A DNA stretch of 64,000 nt from Coriaria nepalensis (lineage: Eukaryota; Streptophyta; Magnoliopsida; Cucurbitales; Coriariaceae), in assembly GCA_027186245.1 (NCBI GenBank), contig CP114500.1, positions 7,822,001 to 7,886,000 of the forward strand, read 5' to 3'. Within the stretch, counting starts at the first letter, position 1; each line of letters opens with the position of its first letter. A program made the position numbers and the translations under genes. The notes under the pieces are model-generated. The model worked only from the letters and a program-made list of their open reading frames with translations, was not told where the DNA came from and did no database searches. This document shows, piece after piece, positions 33,011 to 45,690 of the stretch.

Positions 33011-35341
33011 CTAGCTCCTTTTCCTTTGACTAGTAGCCTTTGATCCCCCTTTGGTCTCATTCTTTGTAGTGGGCCCTACTGATATCGGCAAGACAGAGCC
33101 GTCCTTTATTTCGCTTGTTGATATAGGTGGCTGCTCAACCTCTTTGCCTGGTTCGAGGCACACCATCAAATTTTTAAGCTGCGATAATGTGGAAAGAAAG
33201 GTCGAATCAGCAGTGCAAACTTTTTGAGAGATTTTAGTAGACAACATTAAGAGAAAGAAGCAAATAGGATAAAACTATGAAAGTCATATATCACCTGTTC
33301 TTCTAGCTCCTGTATTTCACCCTCTTTTGCTTGCACAGTTTTTTTCTCCCTGTCGATAAATGAAAATTTCGGAAGATTGTACAAAGCTCATATGCATTAA
33401 ATTAAAAGCTAATGATCCTTTCTCTTAAGGGAATCTAGAAAATCGAAGTGTCATAGCATCACTTTCTTAACACTTGATCTGCGATGTATCATAATATAGG
33501 TAAAGAAAGCTACCTTCCTTCGATTTCAAGTATCTTTGTTTTCCATATCTCCTGATTTTTCAAAAGATTTTCATTAAGCTGCACGTAGGAACAGACAAAC
33601 TTTCAAACAGAAGTTTCTAACAAGGAGATATGAAAATTGAAAAGATAGCAAGGAAACAGTTTAATCATATTGTGGCATAAACAATTTTCCAACCGTTTTG
33701 GACTGAAGTAGACGGTGAACATAGTTGTCCCCCCCACATAGTCCCACACACGTTGAGTTTCCAATTCAAGAGAGTAACAAATTTGTGTTTTTTTCCAATG
33801 GTTTATAGCATGCCCGTCTTTATACCTACAACAACATTTTCCAAATTAAAAGGCGGGAAATAATTCAAGATTGAAAGTTTTTCCATTGACAGAGATTTAT
33901 ATATTGGAAAATGACAAAAATTTACCTCGCACAACCAACAAAGCCACAGTTACACAAATCCACAAATTCTCAGAGGTTTGACAAACAATGCATGTTGATT
34001 TTTCAGGCTGCTGCTGATAGTAACGACACACCTGTAAAATATACTCAATATTTTACATATGTTCCATGGGTTTCATGATCAGATCAGAACACTATAAAAT
34101 CAACGCTTTTAAGAATAGGAATGTGATATGGAGAGACGGGGTCTTGGTCCTCTTGGATGTTGTCTTAAAAGAAATAACTACCAACTGCGATCAAGCATGA
34201 AGATGGAAGGTCCAAAGAAAATCTAAAAGTGGAATTTCTGAATAACTGACAACATACACCAAGAAGACACATGCACAAAATGTAAACATATGCCACAAAG
34301 AATGTACCACATACCGGACAAGATGAATCGGTCCATCTCGAAATACATGACCGATGAAAAGAATGATTGCAGATAGTTATCAGAGTTCCACCTGCGTCTT
34401 GATCTAATCACTCTGCATAAAAAGCAAGTGGGTAAGTGGAAAGGAAACATAAATGAGAATACAGAATCCAAATTAGAAGTTTCAATCAATTCAGATAAAA
34501 ATTCTTCTCCTTCTTCCTCTTTTTTTTTTTTTTTTGCTTGGTGTGGGGGGGGGGGGGTGATGGCTCGTGTGATAGAGAGGAAGAGATCAGAAAAATGGAT
34601 AATTCTTGCTTCATCTTAGAAAAATGATGGATCGGAACTGCACCCTTACTAGAAGAGGATAAAGGGAGAGGCAGGGTAGAATCATTGTACCAAGAGACTG
34701 GGCATGTTGGCTGCTCAGTTGAGGTGGCAGGAGATGCTTGTGTGTGTTCAACTGAAGCAGTGTACTGAACATCTACCATGAATCGGCAAACTTCAACCTA
34801 TACGTAATGAAATATAGAATGAGTTATATATTTCACTCAACTCAATAACAGCGGGTAAACACAATGAGAGATCCACACCTCGAGTGATGAGAATCAACTT
34901 CCATTAAAGTGCTTATAGAAATTATCAGCAGAATCTTGACTTTCAAACCTAATCAAGATACTATATCTGTCCTCCATTCCATCTTCTCTGGACCCCATAC
35001 ATGAATAGCGCGAGAGTTGAGATGAAGCGAATATCTTACCCAGCTAGCAAAAACCACAGAACTGGTAGAACCACAGAACTGGCAGAAGTCTGCATATGTC
35101 ATATGATCCGGCACTCCAAGCACACAAGCAAGGGGCTTCCTCTCAGCCTAAGAAAAAATGAACATTAGAGATAAACGCAGCATAAACCAGAAGTCAAGGA
35201 GTAGTTCTGAAGCTTACTGGGAGATTAAAAGACGAAGCGGACGAGGACGAGGGAACGGAATCATCGCATAAACGTGCATATGAGATGCACGACTCCCCGA
35301 TCTCCTCGAATCTAGGGTTTCCGGAAGAGAAATGGAAGGCC
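33011..35341 (-). pseudogene. BRAP2/BRIZ-type RING and zf-UBP protein, decayed
   Basis: BRIZ1/BRIZ2 (BRAP2 family) form a RING ubiquitin ligase needed for seed germination in Arabidopsis. Exon pieces on the minus strand, in order: an N-terminal piece with SYARLCDDSVPSSSSASSF (about 35230-35340); KPLACVLGVPDHMTYADFC (about 35045-35155); DGMEDRYSILIRFESQDS (about 34890-35000); VDVQYTASVEHTQASPATS and EQPTCPV (about 34690-34780); the RING exon LITICNHSFHRSCISRW (about 34318-34405); CRYYQQQPEKSTCIVCQTS (about 33914-34031); two coiled-coil exons (about 33515-33580 and 33300-33355); and the end NLMVCLEPGKEVEQPPIS to 33011. Lesions: lost bases after TCPV, a TGA before LDQDAGG, a shift in the ICVICGF region, and no zf-UBP core exon. 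Confidence 0.88.
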
Positions 35342-36175
35342 TGAGAGATGTCGGAATGGAGGAAGACAAAGCTAAAGATGAATCTGACGAGTTGCCGGAA
35401 ATTTTAGCCGGAGTAGGCGGTCAGAAACTGCTGTCCGACGACTCTCCCCCATCGAGCACTGCGCTCGAGCTCGTTGACCTGGTGGTGACCTGATCCTTGG
35501 AAGTTGAAACGGAAGATTTCGAATCTTGCAGTTGTTCACAATTGGCAGTTTAGAAAAGCGCGGGTGAGGAAGGGTTACTCTACGGTCGAGCTTAGAATAG
35601 CATCCACCACCATTTAAATAAAATGCATTTTATTCAAGGGTGAAATGTCTTTCATCCGACGGCTCATAAGTCATCTCATTTGTTAGGGAGGCAATAATCT
35701 AAAGGAAAGGTATATAATGTACGGAAGTATGTATCTAGCATATGCTTCATCAACGAATATTACTTCTAATATCAAAATTAAAAGGGGAGAGAAAATCCTA
35801 TCTCTATCAAAATTCAATTTTTTAATCTTTCTAGCCGGTGATGGAGAAAGAGACCGACCAGTCATGAGATTAATGATAGAATATCGAACAGTTCTGTCAT
35901 TAGGCCAAAAGTATTCATTCGCTACATGATAAAAATGCCCCACGCCTCCTTCATGTCGCCGCTTCATTTGCTTGCTTCCCATCATATCGAAAGCGACAAA
36001 CTTTCTCGAATCTGTGTCGATAGGATCACATTTTCCTCAGTCCAGAATCCAGATCATTCATCTCGTGCCCCTTCCCTCCTAAAAAATCGCACTTGCTGCA
36101 CTTTCCTTTTTCCTTTTCTTTTCTTTTCCGGTCGTCCAACCAACCAGTCTTAGACGATTTCGAGTCTTTTGAGCG
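35342..36175. other. Intergenic and MFS gene promoter
   Basis: From 35342 to about 35540 the DNA may still belong to the 5' end of the BRAP2-like relic. The remainder is the upstream region of the MFS gene, with a CT-rich leader at 36075-36130. No separate gene is seen. Confidence 0.4.
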
Positions 36176-38377
36176 ATGCCCAACCTGGCACTGAAAGCAG
36201 GAAGCAGGCCACCATGGGTGGGTCTAGCCGCCGCAGTGTGGGTCCAGATAGCTGCGTCGAGCTCATACACTTTCCCACTCTACTCCCCGCTTCTCAAATC
36301 CGTACTGGGTCTGACCCAGCAGCAAGTCACCATCCTCGGAGTGGCTAATGATGTTGGAGAAAGCGTGGGTCTACTTCCTGGTATCGCTTGTAATAAGTTC
36401 CCTCCCTGGGCTGTTCTCCTTGTTGGCTGTGTTTGTAGCTTCTTCGGGTATGGTGTTATTTGGCTCGCTGCTAGTCAGACTGTCCCCAATTTGCCTTATT
36501 GGCTGGTGAGCTCTCTCTCTCCCCCCCCCCCCCCCCCCCCTTATTGCCTATTCTCCTTGAGCTTGAACTTGATTGGTCTGTAGTGTTCTTAACCAGATTT
36601 TGATTTGGTTTCTTTTGATGGGTTTAATCGAATCGTCTTACTTCGAATTCTTACATGGAAATTTTATGGTTTGAAAATTGATTATTGTGTATAAAGTTCC
36701 GTTCTTTGGATGATGTTTCATGACTTTTGGTCTGCGTAGTGTCTGCAAATTCTAACCTTGTTGTGTAATGTTATCAACTTTTCGTATCAATAGCTCTTTT
36801 TGATGAGATTATATAAAACTTTGATGCTGTATATTATCATATTTTTTCACAACATTAATTTTTCCAATCCCATGACAGCTATGGCTCACACTCTGTCTCG
36901 CTACAAACAGCAACGCATGGTTCGGGACCCCTGTCCTCGTAACCAACATGAGAAACTTCCCTCTCAGTCGAGGAACAGTTGCTGGAATTCTCAAAGGTTA
37001 TATTGGCCTAAGTGCTGGAGTATACACCGTAATATACTCCATAATCCTCAAAGATTCCGATGTAGGCCTATTACTATTCCTCACGATAGGAATCCCCGTC
37101 TTATGCTTAGCCATGATGTTCTTTATCCGGCCCTGTACTCCAGCTTCTGGTGAAGATTCTTCAGAGCATGTCCATTTCCTCTTCGTCCAAGCCGCGAGTA
37201 TCTTACTAGCTGTCTTTATTGTCTTAGCCACTGTCATAGAAGACACAATATCGATAAGTGATGCCGTTTCTTACACATTGGTTGGGATCATGATTGTACT
37301 TCTAATGGCCCCACTTGCAATCCCTGTCAAAATGACACTTTTTCCTGGGAAAAATAAGACATTGGGCACACATGTTGATTCCTCGGACCCTTTGGTTACG
37401 GATCTGTTGTTGACACCATCTTCATCGTCTGCTATGCTTGGGAGTTTTCAAGAGAATGAGTATACTTCCGATGTGGATACCTTACTTGCTGTGGGAGAGG
37501 GAGCGGTTAAGAAGAAAAGGAGGCCAAAAAGAGGGGAGGATTTTAAGGTGAAAGAAGCTGTTATCAAGGCAGATTTCTGGCTTCTTTGGTTCGTTTACTT
37601 TCTCGGGGTGGGTCCAGGAGTAACTGTCCTTAATAACTTGTCCCAAATCGGAGCTGCTTCTGGCGTCGATGACACCACAATACTACTTGCCCTCTTTAGC
37701 TTCTGCAATTTTGTCGGCCGGCTCGGTTCGGGAACTCTTTCCGAGCACTTTGTAAGGTTAGTAGTTAATACTGAGGAGAGGTAGTGTAGAGATGACAAAT
37801 CTAATCTGGCCAATGAATCAAAACACCTCAGCTAAATATATAGGAACAAACCTATCAAAACTTTTAAATTGATTTTTCAGTTTTTGTTTTGACTTGTTCG
37901 TGTGAATGCAGGTCAAAGACAATACCCCGCGCTATGTGGATGACATGTGCTCAAATTATCATGGTTTTAGCATTCCTTCTATACGCGTCAAATTTTACGG
38001 GTTCTCTCTATGCTGCAACAGCTTTGCTCGGGATTTGCTACGGAGTTTTGTATGCAATGATGGTTCCAATTGTATCAGAGCTTTTCGGCCTGAAAAATTT
38101 CGGCGTTATTTACAGCTTCACCTTGCTAGGAAATCCAATCGGTGCACTTCTGTTTTCCGTTGTCCTTGCCGGTTCTATCTATGACACAGAAGCTGCTAAG
38201 CAAGGATCCACTACCTGCGTGGGCCCAGAATGTTTCCGGATCACTTACCTGGTTCTAGCTGGGATATGCGGGTTGGGTGCTGTATTGAGTGTGATTTTAA
38301 CAGTTAGGATTAAGCCAGTCTATCAGATGCTCTATGCAGGAGGTTCTTTCCGACTGCCACAAAGTTCAGGTCACTAA
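36176..38377 (+). CDS. Nodulin-like / NFD4-type MFS membrane transporter
   Basis: This is a major-facilitator protein of the plant nodulin-like family; substrates of this clade are mostly unknown. I read three exons: 36176-36505, 36879-37756 and 37912-38377, giving 1,674 nt (557 aa). The N-terminal half has RPPWVGLAAAVWVQIAASSS, YTFPLYSPLLKSVLGL and NMRNFPLSRGTVAGILKGY, typical of the nodulin-like domain. A basic loop (KKKRRPKRGEDF) separates the halves. The second half has FWLLWFVYFLGVGPGVTVLN and FGVIYSFTLLGNPIGALLF. About twelve membrane helices are expected. The exon 2/3 junction splits an Arg codon (FVR-SKTIPRA). It is similar, from memory, to At1g80530. A C20 tract lies in intron 1. Confidence 0.92.
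36521..36540. repeat. C20 homopolymer in an MFS-gene intron
   Basis: Twenty consecutive C residues follow a (CT)n run 15 bases after the exon 1 donor. See the finding on poly(C)/poly(G) tracts. Confidence 0.95.
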
Positions 38378-39117
38378 TAGGTTGACATACAATTATTATT
38401 AAAGGGCGGCCAGGATGGACCAGATTTAAGAAGAGGCAGACTCTGATAGAGTTGATTCGAGGCAATTTCTTCGGCCTCGTATTTTTGTTGAATGTTATGT
38501 TTCTGTGATGCAAACACATTAGGGAACCGTGGAGTTTTTTTAGGGGTAATGAGGTTTATATACTGATTTCCGTACTCAGATATGCTATCTTTTATGGAGT
38601 ATTCTCTACTTATATCTAAATCATACATCTATACTAAACCAAGTTCTGAACTATATTCAACTCAATCGAAGTTCCGTAAAGATTCAGTAATTCTCGTCAT
38701 TTCTTGTACATTTTGAAGAAGCTTTCGTTTGAAGCCTCTTGAGACCCTTTTCTGGAGGTAGTCGTCAGTAAGTCTAGAAAGAGTTTAATTTGTATACTTG
38801 TACATGTTAACGTGAACACTGACAGATATCTTTTAACTCACAAGTCACAGATTTGCAACAAAAACTCCCGCGTATCTAATACAATTTTACTTCACTAACA
38901 AGACATTGAGACACCAGACATGGACGGACGAAGCAGACATGCCATTACTAAAAAACAGACCTCCTTAGGCCAATGACGACTAAAGTTTGCATCTTTCCCT
39001 GACCCACCACTCAATAGAGATCTAAAATATAATGCACAAAAAATCTTCACACCCACTCATCCTCTATTAAATTAAATTTATATATATATATATATATAAA
39101 TAAATAATAAAAATAAT
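38378..39117. other. Intergenic between convergent MFS and SAM genes
   Basis: It contains the 3' flanks of both genes and a TA run at about 39077-39098. No gene is seen. Confidence 0.4.
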
Positions 39118-39747
39118 TCATGTGGGTTTCAAATCTTGAAACATGGTATCCCATCTGATCTCTGCCACGCCAGATGCCCAATACCCTTTACCACAACGAT
39201 GATCATGATCGTCACCTACATCATCATCATCATCACCATCACCGTCACCGTCCATGTTCCCTTCTTTTCGAAGATCGTAAACAACAGGCACCATTAAAGG
39301 ACTTCCATTAGTAAGCAACAACCTCTCTGGGTTATTATTACTACCAGCCATCATCATCATCTTCTTCTTCTTCTTACTCCTCTTCAACAAATCCCCACTC
39401 AAACTCGTACTATGCCTTGTCGGAACGATAACAATTGCTCTGTCTAAATCTCTACAAACCAGACCACGCAAGTAGTCTTCAAAGTTCCTCTTTGTCCTCT
39501 TGATCGCGACCATAAGCTTTGTAATGGGCTTCTTCTCTTCTCTTCTCTTTTCCTTCTGGTATTTTCTTGCTACCTTGAGGATCTCTAGCCTGTGCTTGGC
39601 TATGGATATGCCCATGCTCTGTAAGAACTCGTGGTTGAAGAAAACTATATCTTCTTCTTCAAGCTCGTTGTGGGAGAAAACTACGCCGTATTCGTACACG
39701 AGAGATGGGTGTAGGCCTGCTTTTAGTAGCCATGAAAACCAATCCAT
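39118..39747 (-). CDS. SAM-domain protein, single exon
   Basis: The 209-aa frame begins MDWFSWLLKAGLHPSLVYEY; residues about 1-65 form a sterile alpha motif (LEEEDIVFFNHEFLQSMGIS, then KHRLEILKVARKYQ), a protein-interaction fold. A basic KEKRREEKK region follows, then low-complexity Lys and Asp runs (GDGDGDDDDDVGDD at about residues 166-179). Such proteins are uncharacterised in plants; it resembles, from memory, At1g80520. The frame is complete. Confidence 0.85.
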   Translation of the reverse strand: MDWFSWLLKAGLHPSLVYEYGVVFSHNELEEEDIVFFNHEFLQSMGISIAKHRLEILKVARKYQKEKRREEKKPITKLMVAIKRTKRNFEDYLRGLVCRDLDRAIVIVPTRHSTSLSGDLLKRSKKKKKMMMMAGSNNNPERLLLTNGSPLMVPVVYDLRKEGNMDGDGDGDDDDDVGDDHDHRCGKGYWASGVAEIRWDTMFQDLKPT

Positions 39748-40541
39748 GGAGGTGGGGGAGGAAAAAGGAGAAGAAGAGGCTTAGAAATGAAAGCGTACGA
39801 TATGAAAAGTGTACGAGAGATGGGTTTTGTTTGTTTATAAAAAGACTTCACTTACAAGTTTACAAAATTTTAGTTGTGTGAAATTAAAATTAAAATTAGG
39901 AAAATGGTACAAGCTAGATGAGTCGTTAATTAATGAGTCGTTAAGAGCATCGTGGATGGGTTGTCAGTTATTTTGTCTAAAATTTATAGCTCGAGTCTAT
40001 TTATTATTATCCTTAAAATTAAAATTAAGAAAAAGAAGAAGTGTGGGTCCCATTGGAGGTGTTTAAAGAAGTGGGTGTTAAAGAACTTTTGGAGGCATCA
40101 ATCACGGCAAGGAGGAAAGAATAGTCTTTTTATATACATCTATATGAAGCATGTACTTTGCTTTCCTCATTTATTGGGAGATGGACTCTGTTTTTGTAGT
40201 TTTAAAACGGTACACTGTTTTTCATAAATACATCTATGAATCATGTAATATTGTTCTTGAATATTTTCTCCTTAGGCTCCAGGAAATAATGCACATGTAC
40301 TTTATACTTAGCCTCCATGTTCTCATGAATCATGTGAGTTCTCAAGATAAGTTCTCACCTTTCAGCTTTTTATCCAACGTGCAATTATGAGTAAAGGGAC
40401 TAGGTTGTAACTAAGAGAAGTAAATTCATGTTTGAAATATGAAAATATCACTCTCTCACTTCTTCTATTAACTGCTTACAGAAACCACCCTGAATTATTC
40501 TCAATTAAAAGGGATTACAACTCTAACAGACATCAGGATTG
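39748..40541. other. Upstream of the SAM gene and 3' flank of RLP gene 2
   Basis: The last 150 bases (to 40541) match the reverse complement of RLP gene 1's 3' flank. The rest is AT-rich, without a supported gene. Confidence 0.5.
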
Positions 40542-43500
40542 CTAAAATAAGTCGTAGAAGTAATAGAAACACGCATCAATGAAATCGAACCAAGCCCTAC
40601 GCCAATAAGGATTGATGTAGAGAACCGCTGCTACTCCGAAAGATAATGTGACATAGGATGCACCAAAACTCCAGTAGAATGATACCATATCAATGTTGGA
40701 TCCATCCTCCTCTTCTTCTTCTCCCGCTGATGTTACGGGATCAATGGGGCGAGCTTTGGCGAACGATGGCACAAGAAGAAAAGGGTTACCATCATAACTA
40801 TGGCTATCATCAAAAGTATCAAACTGTCCACCTTTTGGAACAGGACCAGACAAGTTATTATACGATACGTTGAACATGGACAACTTGTTTAGCCCAGCAA
40901 GGTTAGGAGGTATTTGCCCGCTCAAATTGTTGTTGGAAAGATCCAAACTCTCCATCATTGTCAGGTTCGAGAAACTCTCCGGAATAAATCCCGATAAGCA
41001 GTTATGCGACAAATTCATGACTTGAAGTGTAGGTAGATTTCCAATTTGAACTGGAATATCACCTGTTAATTGGTTACATGACATGTCGAATGCAGTTATG
41101 CTGTTAGCAATACCACCTTTATAAATGTCAAATCTTTTCTTATTAGTAAACTCCGCTTCTACTTGTCCACTAAGTATAACAACATTCGGCTCTACACCTT
41201 GATGATCTAAATCAAGCATTCCATCAATAAAATCAAAAGACGTAACCATGGATAAAGTTAATGTGAATCCCGAGTCATAATTGAAAGAATAAGGATCTAT
41301 GATTTTCCAATACGTTATATTGTATAAGCATGAAGGTACTGAACCATTAAGCTTGTTCTGTGAGAAATCCATAATTCTAAGGTTAACCAGTTGGCATAAC
41401 TGTACGGGAACTTCGCCATGCAACCTATTTTTTCCCAATAAAAGTTTCTGCATCATTTCAAACCCACTGATCCACTCAGGAATACTTCCAGAAAAATGAT
41501 TGTACCCCAAACTAAGTACCTCTAGCTCGGAACTTTGGGTCAATGCCCTAGGTATCAACCCAGTGAAATTATTCTTGTGCATGTACAAATATCTCAACGC
41601 TGTATAATTGAAGCATGATGGTACGGATCCAGACAACTGATTCTGTGATAGATCTAAATATAAGAGCTTTTGAAGGTTGCATAGTTCGAACGGAAGCTGA
41701 CCTTGCATAGAATTATTTGAAATCTGAAGAACTCGCAAATTTGGGAGACGATCAATCGAATTCATAATTCTGTCCGATATGAGATTGTTTGAGATGTCTA
41801 AAATATATAAGGAAGTCTGATTCCATAACCTTCCTCCTATAACCATCTCTGTGAAACGGTTATTTGCCAAGCTCAACATGTATAAACTACTTGAATTTGA
41901 TAAGTGAGAAAGGTATATTTTCCCATGTAGTTTATTATTCGACAGATTCAAAATCCATAAATCTTGTATCCTGGAAAATGTACGTGCATCTAACTCACCG
42001 GAGAAATTATTGTAAGACAAGTCAACTGCATATAGTCGAGTCATATGACCCATCGAAAAAGGTAGAGGATTTCCTTGAAAACTATTCATTGATAGGTTGA
42101 GAATCCTCATTTCTGGAAGGAGGAAACCGATGTGGTCCGGAAGCTGACCATTAAGCATGTTCTGTGAAACTAGCAAAGTAGACAGATTATGCGGTACTTT
42201 TGGCAGTAGAAGTGGCCCCCTGATCGAGTTCTTCTTCAATATCAACGTGTCCAAGTTGGAGTTATTGTCTAAGATCCAAGTTGGAAATGTTCCACCAATA
42301 TTGTTACCTGAGAGGTCAACATATCGTAGATCATATTGGTATAATAAAAAGCTAGGGATCCTATCAAGATTAGAGTTTAGCAAGATGAAGGCTTCCAACT
42401 GAAATGAGGGTAGCCGTGGGGGTTGTTCTGTTTCAAATTGGAACTTATTTCCATTTCCTGAAAGTATAAAGACTTTGAGCTTTGAATGATTAGCCAAGGG
42501 GCTTACTGAGAATGAACCTTCAAATTGGTTGTCGAAGAGAGAAAGAGCTACAAGATTAGTAAGTTTCTTAAAGGCTGCAGATGGAATGCTTCCGGTTAAA
42601 TAGTTATTTGAGATATCCAATACTCGAAGGTTAGTTAAGTTTCCAATACAGTTTGGGATGGGGCCAATTAGTGCATTACTGCTTAGATGCACTTCGACCA
42701 AATTCTTTGAAATTTCACATAATCCTGTTAGTCAAAAAAAATAACAATGTAAGAAATAACAAATAATAAATGAGATATTCACTAATTCATATATCATTAC
42801 AGTTTAAATAAGTACTTTAACAGGATAAAACATAATTTGTTTCTTATTCAAGTCAATCATTTATTCATTATTTATTTGGTAATTTCTTACCCAACGTCTG
42901 GAGAGATCCATCGAGATTACAGTTTGTGAGATCTAAATATTTCAAATTTCTGAATGTTTTCATATCTGCCATAAGAGAAATATATTCCAATATTAAGAAG
43001 TTATAAGATTTGAATTATATATACATATAAATTATTATATGATGTGGCACACTCTTATTAGTTGACTAAACTTAATATTAGACTATCCAAATCCCTATCA
43101 ACCATGTTTATCTTTCTATAAATACTTAGTTAGAAAACTCATTAAATACTTATTAGAACTCAAATCCAAATATTCCAGATTTTTTAATTCAACAAAATCT
43201 TTATCAAAGAAGTTCATCGCTCCAATTTAGTAAGTTTATATCTAAATGCAACCTAAATCTCTCCAAAAATAATAAAAAATAAATAATATGATGATCACGA
43301 TTTACCTCTCATCCATAAAGTACCATCATTATACGATAAATCCAATGTTTCTAAGTATCTCAACTTGGCTAAATCTGGAAAAAAAAAAAGAGTAAAGATA
43401 ATAATAATAATTATAAAATTCGAAAAGCAAATAATTAGTCTATTTATTAATACCTTTAGCAGGAAGAGGACTTGTAAACTTATTACCACCGAGTCTTAAG

Positions 43501-45188
43501 ATCTTTAAAGATGGAGCGATTTCACCTAAACATGAGAATATTGTATTGTTGTATCCACCCCATGTAAGGTTTAACGTCTCCAACTTCATCATCATAAACC
43601 CTTTTTCATGAGGAAAAAAAAAACCCCAAATTACGTATATAATTTATTTTATTTAATTTGACATCATCAAAAATATTAAATGGAGATCTTAATTAAACAC
43701 TTAATTTACCTCCATTTGGCAGGCACCCAGTAAACTTATTATAGCTTAAATCCAAGTATTTCAGATTTTCCAATTCAGCAAAGTCTGTATCATAAGAAAA
43801 ATAATGTAATAATAATAAGATATTTCTTGTAATCATATTATAGTTTCATTTTAAAGTACTTATTTTATCTAGTTTAGATTGATTTAGGACTTATAATATA
43901 TAATTTAAGCCATAAAATATAATTAATCTTGTAAGTTCATCTAAATATCCATCTAAAATAGAACCTAACTTGCTAGTTGAAAAAACAAATACACAAATAA
44001 CAATAATAATAGATAATAATAGATAAAAATAGAAAAGATGAGTGAAATATATACTAAGCAGATGATGATGATGATTTACCTCTCAACTGTAAAGTACCAT
44101 TAAACATATTTCCATTCAATATCAGTGTTTCTAAGCTTCTTAATTTGGCTAAATCTGAAAAAGGAGAAACTTAAGAGATAATAATAATAAATAAATAAAT
44201 AAATAATATTAATACTTTTAAAGGAAGAGGTGTAAACTTATTAAAGTTCATATCCAAGTATTTTCAGTTTTTAAGTTTTGCAAAGTTTGTATCATGAAAA
44301 AGAAAAATAGATAAACCATATTAATAATAATTTCATGGGTTACAAATATTAAAAAAGAGAGCTTTGATATTTCCAATTAATAGTTAAAAATAAAAAAAAG
44401 ATAATAAGAAGATGTTCTAATCATAATAATAATAATAAAAAAAAAATATTAATACCTTTAATAGGAAGAGGACTTGTAAGCATATTACCGGGGAGTCTTA
44501 AGATCTTCAATGATGGAGCGACTTCACCTAAACATGAGAATATGATATTGTTGTATCCACTGGCACTAAGGTCTAACGTTTCCAACTTCATCATCATAAA
44601 TCCTTTTTTACGAAGAACCCAAATACGTACGTATATAATTAATTATTTAATATGACATTATCAATAAACAATGATAATTATATATAATTAAGTTAAAAGT
44701 ACTTGATATTACGTACCTTTGTTACAATTAGACCAACTGATGAAATTATTGGATAAGTCGAGAGATGACAACATTTCAAAATGAGAGAATAAAGATATAT
44801 TGAGTATCACTTCTCTAGTCTCCATCATTATTTCCCTCTGATAGTCATCATAAGAAAATATTTCGGAAAGGGAGAGACCCACCACATGGCCTGTGGTATG
44901 GTTACATCGGACTCCTTCCCAATTGCAGCACTCAGCATTTTGGGCGTTACTATTAACCCATGTAGACAGGAGATACTGTTCTTCGCCTGGTGGTAGTACA
45001 TATTGGTCAAAGAAGGCCTTGATCTCCAACAATGCTTGTCTTTCCTGTTCCAAACACATCACTGAGTTCTTCATCGTCGTCGTCGTCATGTTATTTGCTT
45101 GCATCGTGTGAACCGCCTGCGCCATGACGATGATCACCAAAATCCATAACCAGTATTTTATGATCATCATGACTTCAACCTTCTTCAT
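40542..45188 (-). CDS. Receptor-like protein, inverted paralogue (RLP gene 2)
   Basis: This is the same receptor type as the gene at 10.6 kb, in the opposite orientation. I read eight exons: 45188-44717, 44602-44456, 44154-44080, 43784-43710, 43600-43454, 43374-43306, 42965-42891 and 42724-40542, totalling 3,243 nt (1,080 aa), a normal RLP length. Features: signal peptide (MKKVEVMMIIKYWLWILVII); cap with CLEQERQALLEIK and ECCNWEGVRCN; LRRs; island after YNITYWKIIDP; acidic GEEEEEDG; a membrane helix; and a short tail ending FYYFYDLF. All splice phases are 1. It carries about two LRR exon modules, against five in RLP gene 1; decayed exons remain in its introns. The terminal exon differs from gene 1 mainly by scattered substitutions and in the island. 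It is likely functional. Confidence 0.88.
43140..43210 (-). pseudogene. Decayed LRR exon in RLP gene 2
   Basis: After a possible acceptor, DFVELKNLEYLDLSSNKY is readable on the minus strand, but no donor follows where expected. It parallels the decayed exon at about 14492 in RLP gene 1. Confidence 0.65.
44215..44295 (-). pseudogene. Decayed or fused LRR exon in RLP gene 2
   Basis: On the minus strand an exon-like DFAKLKN, a stop, then KYLDMNFNKFTPLPF merges the start of a 75-nt exon with the end of a 147-nt exon. The acceptor is ACAA rather than ACAG. It looks like the scar of a deletion between modules. Confidence 0.65.
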
Positions 45189-45690
45189 CTGACAAATTAA
45201 TATCGATTCATTGCACGGTAAAAATATTAAGATTGATTGTTTTCTTATAAACAAACTAAATAGCCTGTATATATATATAGCCAACAAGGTCGCGATCAAT
45301 AAGGTTTACATTTCATATTTTTCCACAAAGAAAGATATTTCTATTACACTTGTGGAAAAATGATGCTTCATTTGGACCACAAAGTCTATGCACTTTTAAA
45401 CTGGTCAATATAATTGTGCTTTTACTCTTGGTTGGATTAGAAGACTTCAAACTGGTCTTGTTAACTTATTTCATGGGTTAACTTTCTCGTGTGTTTCACG
45501 TCTTCGGCCTTAAAAATTAAGTTTACTTAGACGGAGCTATTTGGTCTTCATAAGTCGAGTACTACTCGGATTGATTACTGTTGGCCCAAACTGCTATTAC
45601 AAACTGGTCTCGTTAACTTATTTCATGGGTTAGGGATTGTGGTCTTGCATTGGAATTTCCAAACAAGCTGGAAAGTGGTTTAGTTTTGAG
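45189..45690 (-). promoter_or_regulatory. RLP gene 2 promoter and leader
   Basis: It is homologous to the upstream region of RLP gene 1 (about 10240-10610). It contains a 35-40-bp repeat in direct orientation: about 45443-45483 and 45600-45636, both with GTTAACTTATTTCATGGGTT. A TA run is at 45270-45281. Confidence 0.6.
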
